Origin: Paraconiothyrium sp. Pb-2020
Taxonomy: Eukaryota; Ascomycota; Dothideomycetes; Pleosporales; Didymosphaeriaceae
DNA length: 64,000 bases
Assembly (NCBI GenBank): GCA_022419385.1
Contig: JAJUBI010000001.1
Location: 3,906,001-3,970,000 of the forward strand
Direction: 5' to 3'
Below the pieces are notes generated by a model. That model had not been told where the DNA came from. It ran no database searches and was given only the letters and a program-made list of their open reading frames with translations. This document shows positions 57,502 through 64,000 of the stretch, piece by piece. The position numbers were made by a program, and so were the translations under genes. The stretch's first letter is position 1; each line of letters starts with the position of its first letter.

Positions 57502-58194
57502 TCATATCATCTCCAATTCGAAGTCGTCGAGTTGATCACGGTACTTCATGATATTCCTCTTGATCTTCGACGAGTCCACCCACGTCACGAAAACTTCCAT
57601 ATTCCTAGTAACCAGATAGGCCGTGTCGGTTATAACGTCCGTACCGACTCTGACATGGCCTTGTTCGATAAACTTGATGGCAGCCGTGACGTTGTCTTAA
57701 AGTACCAGTCAGTGTATTGATCAAGCGTGGGGTCACATTGGTAGTCGTAGTCGTCTTGACCGGCTACTGATAACCGAGTTTCGAACATCCGCAACGGTCA
57801 TACGTTGTAATTACATACCTGACATGCGCAACTTGGTCATGACGACCGGAAGCCTTCTCCTGCAAAAGGCCGAAACTGTGACTTTGTGCTCGACATCCGA
57901 CAACTTTCCACGACCTGACCCGCCCGTTCCCAGTATGCCCATTGAAAATAGCTTCTCGAGCATGAGGTCTTCGTGCTTCCGTCGGAAATCGTCGTCGGGC
58001 TCGAGTGCCGCCAACTTATGAGCCAGCTGCCGCAGAGATCCTGCTAATCTATTGTATTTGGTATAATCGTCGCGCTTTTGAACGCCGTATTTGCGCATGA
58101 CCTCATGCTCGCGGTGCTGGTTGTCCGATTTATACGTATTGAAATCGACCTTCCGAAGGAGCTTCTGCTCATGATGTTTGAGCTTGCGACCCAT
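57502..58194 (-). CDS. IMP3: U3 snoRNP protein IMP3
   Basis: Exons 58194-57819 and 57695-57502, over a 123-bp intron, give 189 aa (yeast Imp3 is 183). The start MGRKLKHHEQKLLRKVDF is characteristic. KYGVQKRDDYTKYNRL, the S4 RNA-binding region with GHVRVGTDVITD and the end VDSSKIKRNIMKYRDQLDDFE follow. Imp3 binds U3 snoRNA and helps it pair with the pre-rRNA in the small-subunit processome in the nucleolus. The unspliced frame would end at residue 127, inside the S4 domain, so the intron is required. It is divergent from DIM1, another 18S maturation factor. Confidence 0.96.
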
Positions 58195-58624
58195 CGTTGG
58201 CGCGCGCGATCTGTTGGTCCCGGGGTACGAGGGCGAGGTTGAGCCGAGTCGTCGATAAACTGCAGTGATCTAGGGGCGATGAGCCGCGAGTATGTACGTA
58301 TGATCGAGGGCGTGGAGGTTGGTCAATCGCTTGTGAGGATGAGGTTGCGGAGAAGAGCGAATGCGAAAAGTAGGGCTTGGCCAAGATTTCGGCTCTTATC
58401 GATAAGAATTTTATTCCAACATCCCACCACCGCATCTGATCGCAACTCCACGCGCGACCGGACCCCCGAAATCTCCGCTGTTCGCAGCTACGATATCTTT
58501 CACGCCCTGTTCACTCTCTCGCTCTCTAACAATCGCCTTTCCTCGCCATTCTAAGTCTCCATATCCAACTGGGTGCTCCATTCTACTCGACTGCCTCTAT
58601 TTCGATCTAAACCCACTATCCAAA
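58195..58624. promoter_or_regulatory. Shared IMP3/DIM1 upstream region
   Basis: 430 bp between two ribosome-biogenesis genes on opposite strands. Coordinated control from here is likely, but no specific ribosome-biogenesis motif was identified by eye. Confidence 0.5.
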
Positions 58625-59852
58625 ATGCCGAAAGACAAGAGAAAGCGCTCCGGCGCCACGGAATCGTCCCCGTACTCGAAGCCCTCCGCAAAAGCCACCG
58701 CCGCACACAGTATCTTCAAAATGAACCACGATCTCGGCCAGCACATCCTGAAGAACCCCGGCGTCGCTTCTGCTATCGTAGACAAGGCGAATCTCAAGCA
58801 GAGCGACCACGTCCTAGAGATCGGTCCCGGTACCGGTAACTTGACTGTACTCATCTTAAAGAAAGCTAAGACCGTGACGGCGGTGGAAATGGATCCTCGT
58901 ATGGCTGCGGAAGTGACCAAGCGCGTACAAGGCACACCCGAAGGAAACAGACTAAAAGTACTCCTGGGAGATGCGATCAAGATGGATTACCCCCATTTCG
59001 ACGTCTGCATCAGTAACACGCCATATCAAATCTCGTCGCCCCTCGTCTTCAAGCTGCTTTCCCTCAAAAACCCGCCAAGATGTGCTGTTCTCATGTTTCA
59101 GGTCAGTCAGTCTTGCTTAAATCCAAGCACGCAGCTAACGATACAAACCAGCGTGAATTCGCGATGCGCCTCTTTGCAAAGCCCGGCGAGAAGCTTTACT
59201 CCCGTTTGTCAGTCAACGTCCAAATGTGGGCCCGCGTCTCACACGTAATGAAAGTCGGCCGCGCAAACTGTACCTCATCCCCAACATCCCCTTTACTTAC
59301 CGCCATACTAATATGTCCCCAGTCAACCCCCCACCCAAAGTCGAATCCAACGTCGTCCGCATCGAACCCAAACACCCCCGCCCCCAAATCTCCTACGATG
59401 AATGGGACGGCCTCCTTAGAATCTGCTTCGTCCGCAAGAACAAGACGCTCAGCGCGAGCTTCCTCGGGACCAGCGCCGTCGTCGAGCTCCTCGAGAACAA
59501 CTACAAGTTGTACTGCGCGCAGAACGACATCGCCATCGACGAGACGTCAGCAGACGACGACGCGCAGATGAACGATGAGAACGGCGATGAGATGGAGGTA
59601 GAAGAGGAGTTCAGGGGATTTTCAGACCCCGATGATGTCGACGATGACGTCCCTGACTTTTTCAAGACCGCGCAGAAGAAGGGGGGTAATCGGAAGAAGA
59701 ATCGGGGCGCCGTGACGGGCATCGTGAGGAGGAAGATTGAGAAGGTGCTCGGGGAGACGGAACTCGCGGACAAGCGCGCGCGCATGTGCGACGAGGGAGA
59801 TTTTCTGAAGCTGCTGTATGGCTTCAACCAGGAGGGGATACACTTCGCATGA
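58625..59852 (+). CDS. DIM1: 18S rRNA (adenine-N6,N6) dimethyltransferase
   Basis: Exons 58625-59101, 59152-59269 and 59323-59852, with 50- and 53-bp introns, give 374 aa. The SAM-binding motif is EIGPGTGNLT and the catalytic motif NTPYQISSP. Other family blocks are MNHDLGQHILKNP, VEMDPRM, REFAMRLFAKPGEKLYSRLS and the join KVGR.ANFNPPPKVESNVV. Dim1/KsgA-type enzymes dimethylate two adjacent adenines in the 3' loop of 18S rRNA and are also needed for pre-rRNA cleavage. The basic N-terminus (MPKDKRKR) suits nucleolar location. An acidic insert of about 45 residues (about 240-290) is common in filamentous fungi. Both introns are confirmed by the conserved sequence on each side. Confidence 0.97.
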
Positions 59853-60027
59853 GGGACGGTCCTTCAGAGCATTTTCGGCGTTTGACTGTCTTGAGTCCTT
59901 TATACCATGTAGGGTGCATCATTGGCGTTTGGGGTGATACCAAAATTAGTAGCATGGGGTGTCTATAAGATATGACCGACATCTAAGGTCTGTCCAATCT
60001 ACGAAGAGAACGATTGAGCAGAGCGTT

Positions 60028-61806
60028 TTATACCGCCTCTTCAAATTGCCGCACTAGCTGTCCCTTTTCCTGCAAGAAGTCCTTCACCTGCTTAACCGTG
60101 TATTCTCCGCGGTGGAACTGTTTCCGTTAGCACATATCCTTTGGCGAAGACAGATGGACTTATTACATACCATACCAGCCCCCAGCGCAGCATCAGTAGT
60201 GGTCTTCGCAAAAACCTCTTCAAAATGTCCCGGGTTCCCTGCCCCACTACTCGCAATAACAGGAATCTTTATCGCCGCCTTCACATCGTTGATAAGCTCG
60301 AGATCAAACCCACTATTCGTCCCATCCTTATCTATACAGTTTAGTAAAATCTCGCCTGCGCCCATAGCCTCCACCGCGGTGACCAGCTGCTTTACGTCGA
60401 AGTCGCGGCCCTCGCGGCCACCCTTGATGGTGCACTGATACCAAGCGTATTCCTCGCCGTTGGGGCCCTTGGTCGCAGTCTTGATGGTGTGGTGGGGCGT
60501 TGCGTCGGGGGAGGAGACGTAGACGCGGCGGGGATCGATGCTGATGACGACGGCTTGATTGCCGTAGGCGGAGGAGATGGTTTCGATGGCGGTGGTGCCG
60601 CTTAATTTTCTGCCTCGCGCGTAGTACTCTTCTGCGGCGGTGACGGCGTCGGAGCCGATGCTGACTTTATCGGCGCCCGACTTGAAGTACATGGTTGCGA
60701 TATCGAGGGCGGAGATCTGGGTGTCGTCAGTGTCGACGGTGTCTCTGATGCCGCCGCCGATGGTGAGGGGCACGAAGACGGTTTCGCTGGTTCGGCGCAG
60801 GATCTCGAGCATTGGCGTATCGGCGACGGGGCAATTGCGGAAGGAGGTGATGTTGAGGAAGGTGACTTCGTCGGCGCCCTGTTCGTAGTATTTCTTCGCC
60901 ATTTCGACTGGCTTTCCCAGGTTGCGCACTGCGCCGCCTGAGCTCACGCCGTCTTTCTCTCGTACATCGTACTGGTCGCCCTTTGTAACAACGAGGTCTC
61001 CCTGGTCGTTGGTCCGCACGTCCAAACAGGCGATGACCCTACGCGTCAGACCCTCTCTTGTTGCTTCTGTCGAAGGGACTTCTGGCAGCTTTTGTACTCG
61101 TCGACCGTCACAGAATGCTTTCAAAGCACGCAGGCCAGCCGACCCGCTCTTCTCGGGGTGGAACTGCGTAGCGAAGACGTTGTCCTTTGCCACTGCACCC
61201 ACAAATTCTTCATCGCCATAGCGCGCGGTCGCCACTTGCCAGCCCGCCTTCTCAAGCTCACCCTCCCTATAAGGCGCAGCATACGAGTGAACGTAGTAGT
61301 ACTTCGACGCCGGTCGTAGTCCGTATAACGACTCATCAGTGACGTGGCCGGTCCGCGACGTGTTTGCGCTGTTCCATCCAATATGCGGTACGCTCTTGTC
61401 CTTGCTGTCGAATTTCTTCAATCGCGCTGGTATGACACCCAGGCCTTTTACTTGAGGGTCTTCTTCCGATCCCTCAAAGAGTGCTTGTAATCCTACGCAT
61501 ATTCCCATAAACGGCTTTCCAGCTTTGATGTGTTCGCGGATGGGCTCGGTGTAACCCGCTTTCTCGAGGTTCGTCATGCAGTGGCCGAAGTGGCCAACGC
61601 CGGGAATGATGAGTTTCTATGGGTGCGGCTGTATCAGCACATGTCAATTGATGTATGTCAAGCAGATAGCTGGGCGTTGTTACCTCTGCAGCAGGCACAT
61701 CGGCGGGCGATCTGACCCATTCTACACTGTAGCCAACCTTTTCTATGGCATTGACAAGTGAGCGCACGTTTCCGGCGACATAGTCGAGCATGTGAACGGT
61801 CGGCAT
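60028..61806 (-). CDS. HIS7: Imidazole glycerol phosphate synthase, bifunctional glutamine amidotransferase/cyclase
   Basis: Exons 61806-61684, 61616-60171 and 60117-60028, with introns of 67 and 53 bp, give 552 aa, the same length as yeast His7. The N-terminal HisH half has VHMLDYVAGNVRSL, the nucleophile Cys81 in MGICVGLQ, and FHPEKSG with the His/Glu of the triad. The C-terminal HisF barrel starts at RVIACLDVR and has SSGGA, FLNITSFRN, PLTIGGGIR, GSDAVTAAEEYY, NCIDKDGTNSGFD and ASSGAG. The last exon supplies FHRGEYTVKQVKDFL. The enzyme makes imidazole glycerol phosphate and AICAR from PRFAR and glutamine in histidine synthesis. All catalytic residues I can check are present. Confidence 0.98.
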
Positions 61807-62249
61807 CTTGTTCAATTGGTGTTTGTAGGGTGTGGTGAACGGATGACTGGTCTCTAGAAATTATTATATGCTACTGACTCATGACGCGCTTGCGCCTGCC
61901 CCGCCATCGGAGGGGTAGAGAGAAGGCGCGCTAGGGCGACAGCGCGTTCCAAAATGTTCGCTCCCGCTGGGCGCCTTATACGTCACATGGTCTGATCGTG
62001 TAAAATGCTCTGGAGATATAGTCGTGTCCATCGTTGGATATTTGGATAGGTAGTCCACCCTGCTTTCCTCGTAGCGCTATGCCTTCCCTATGTACATCTC
62101 ATGATGTGCCGTACGCCGGGGCGACCGCAGACCTCCGCACCAACATGCACGCTTCAGCATGCCAAAGAAACCCATTCAATGCGCTGTTTGATATCAAGAC
62201 ACCCAATAAACACCGGCAGAAACGAGACAGAACCAGGAGCCGGGCCCAT
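61807..62249. other. HIS7 upstream region
   Basis: 443 bp between HIS7 and the 3' end of NCS-1, with HIS7 reading away. Two TGACTC/TGACTG-like sites (61875-61880 and nearby) could be Gcn4/CPC1 sites; this is only a visual observation. Confidence 0.35.
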
Positions 62250-63393
62250 CTATACCAGGCCATCGTAAAGAGACAGAGCCGAGACGATGGTCTCGTCGCG
62301 CTTGGAACCTTCCTTGAACTCGGCCATGTCCAAGCTGCCGTTCTCGTCCTTGTCCATCATCCGGAAGATCTTGCGTACGCGCTTCTCGGGCGTGTCCTCG
62401 TCTTCGGGGAGCTTAACCATGGAGCCGACCTAAACAAGTCAGTTGCTGACATACCGTGTGTAGGAATCTCGTACCATCTTGTATATCGCCTCGACGATTG
62501 ACAGCATCTCGTCGTAGCTAATCTTTCCGTCGCCATCGATATCGTACAGCTGGAATGCCCAGTCGAGCTTGTCCTCCATCTTTCCGCGGCTCGTAACGCT
62601 CAGAGCACAGATGAACTCCTTAAAGTCGATGGTGCCTGACTTATCCGCGTCGAACACATTGAACACATAATCTGCAAAGGATGATGGATCGCCGAACGGA
62701 AAGAACTGTTTGTAGATCTTCTGAAACTCCTCTCTGGTGAGCATTCCAGAGGGACAATCCTTCAGGAAACCTGTGTCTGCTTAGTGCCGCTATTCTCACA
62801 CGAGACAGCTCTGCCCTCACCCTTATACCACTGCTGCAGCTCCTTCTTGTCGAAGTGGGTTGCCTTCTGGAGGTCGGCCAGCTCTTGCTGGGAAAGTTTG
62901 CTCTGGCTACGGGGCAGTACTATCAGCGTCTCGCTCAAAACTTCAACATGTTCGATAGGACTGCGCGCAGCGAGCTCCCTCTCGAAGGACTTGACGGCAT
63001 TGGCCAGGGCGACTTTGCACAAGGCGTGGTAATGGGGATAGGCGGGGTCGTCATGGTTCGGTATGTCCTGGTGGTGCCGGCGCGCAAAGTTGAGGGGCAC
63101 TCGGTGGTCCTCCAGGAGAGGAGGGGTGTTGTCGCCAAGCGGTATATGGTCGTCGGGCATTGCGGAGGATTGGTGGAAGTTGAGGTGCGCGCGGCTGCGC
63201 TCGTGTGTAGTCGGTAGAGTCGCGTCGGCTGCTGGTTGATTGCCGTAGAGCGTTGTCAAGAGCAGACGCCGGGGTCGAACGCGTGGGCGCCATGTTTGCG
63301 CGGGTCGTGCAGTGGAGGGCAAGTGTCGTCCGGCCTGAGGCGGGAGAGGCTGCTGCAGCAGAAGGAGACATGGGGGACTTACGATTTACCCAT
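62250..63393 (-). CDS. NCS1: Frequenin / neuronal calcium sensor 1
   Basis: Four exons (63393-63383, 62906-62821, 62770-62475, 62429-62250) give 190 aa, the exact length typical of NCS-1. The first exon is only 11 bp and intron 1 is 476 bp. The join gives MGKSQSKLSQQELADLQKAT, with the Gly2 N-myristoylation signal. EF-hands are visible as DADKSGTIDFKE, DIDGDGKISYDE and DKDENGSLDMAE; the first hand (with KDCPSG) is non-binding as in the family. NCS-1 (yeast Frq1) binds calcium and activates phosphatidylinositol 4-kinase at the Golgi and membrane. The unusual exon 1 was accepted because it alone supplies the conserved myristoylated start. Confidence 0.96.
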
Positions 63394-64000
63394 GGCTGCG
63401 GCGGGAGCGGTTCACTGACGCAATTTGAAAGCGCAAATAGGTGGAGATCGTAGGGACAGAGGTGGCCGATGTGTGTAGGTACAAAGGTTCGCAGGCAGCC
63501 GTGCGTGCTGGAGGAAGGGTGGCGGGGCTTGAAGCGGCGATTGTGGTCGATGGCGGGGTCGGTCTCTCGGACGAGGCGCAGCGGATGGGCAAAACCGTGG
63601 TTTGCGGTGGATACGAAGGACAAGACCAGGCGGCAAGGCGTGAAGACTTAGGGTGCGCGTGTGACGATGCTAGGGCAGCTGGAGAGTTTCAGTTGGGCTA
63701 GGTGAGGGTCGGCTGGCGGGACAAATATAGCTTGATGGCCCATGGCGCGGCCATGAACCCGCCGCCGTCATGATGCACCTGCTCCGGCCCATTCTTCCAA
63801 AAGCGAGGCCACCGCCAGCTCGGCCTGGCCAATCCCGCGGACCGCTGGCCATCCAGAGCCGCGCTGTTGGCGCCCGTCCGCTGCAGCTCCATTAGCCCTA
63901 TGCACAGCACATTCAGCTTGCTGCGGGAGAGGGACTCGTTCGTGCCTCAGATGTCCCAGAGCGGATGGCTTGGCAGTGTCATTGCTGTCGTGTGCGCCCT
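63394..64000. other. Right edge, NCS-1 upstream region
   Basis: GC-rich sequence upstream of NCS-1. The overlapping open frames on both strands have no recognisable family features. A gene starting beyond 64000 cannot be judged. Confidence 0.35.

Noticed and set aside
62784..63217. Plus-strand frames across NCS-1 intron 1
   Set aside because: They overlap NCS-1 exon 2 in antisense and the intron, with no recognisable product.

Overview
The window is nuclear DNA of a filamentous ascomycete (Pezizomycotina, most likely a dothideomycete; the class is inference). The evidence is the gene set (listerin, XPD, HIS7, IMP3, DIM1, frequenin, GH131, a CYP52-like P450), short GT..AG introns of about 45-80 bp with CTAAC/CTGAC-like branch sites, and long gene-poor stretches. 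Exon structures below were built by hand and checked for reading phase; every multi-exon model called intact closes in frame.

Region 1 (1-18.8 kb) is accessory in character. It holds a T5orf172/GIY-YIG-like protein, a badly decayed MFS transporter, a P450 broken by one nonsense codon, three diverged copies of a dispersed repeat, an uncharacterised 527-aa protein, an SDR oxidoreductase, a transcription-factor-like gene interrupted by a stop, and a divergent pair of membrane-protein genes. One of the pair joins an NF-YC/HAP5-like histone fold to about six membrane segments; this is the most unusual coding sequence here. Several lesions are CAA/CAG to TAA/TAG-type changes, and the repeat copies differ mainly by transitions. 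Both fit RIP-like decay, but dinucleotide indices were not computed.

Region 2 (18.8-28.1 kb) is conserved core: LTN1/RKR1 (ribosome quality-control E3) and XPD/RAD3 (TFIIH helicase) are transcribed divergently from about 300 bp, followed by a Yippee-like zinc protein.

Region 3 (28.1-42 kb) is sparse: a PAK/Ste20-like kinase relic, a 626-aa largely disordered protein with one conserved block, a 379-aa unknown protein, and a frameshifted F-box gene.

Region 4 (42-57 kb) is metabolic and accessory: an NtaA/SnaA-type flavin monooxygenase next to an ACS-family transporter (possible uptake-plus-oxidation pair), two members of an F-box-like family, a molybdenum-cofactor-sulfurase-like aminotransferase without a MOSC domain, a secreted GH131 glucanase, a candidate cysteine-rich secreted peptide, and a cyclase-family hydrolase.

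Region 5 (57.5-63.4 kb) is core again: IMP3 and DIM1, both needed for 18S rRNA maturation, are divergent around a 430-bp spacer; then come HIS7 (bifunctional HisHF) and frequenin/NCS-1. No tRNA, rRNA, CRISPR or intact transposon was recognised.
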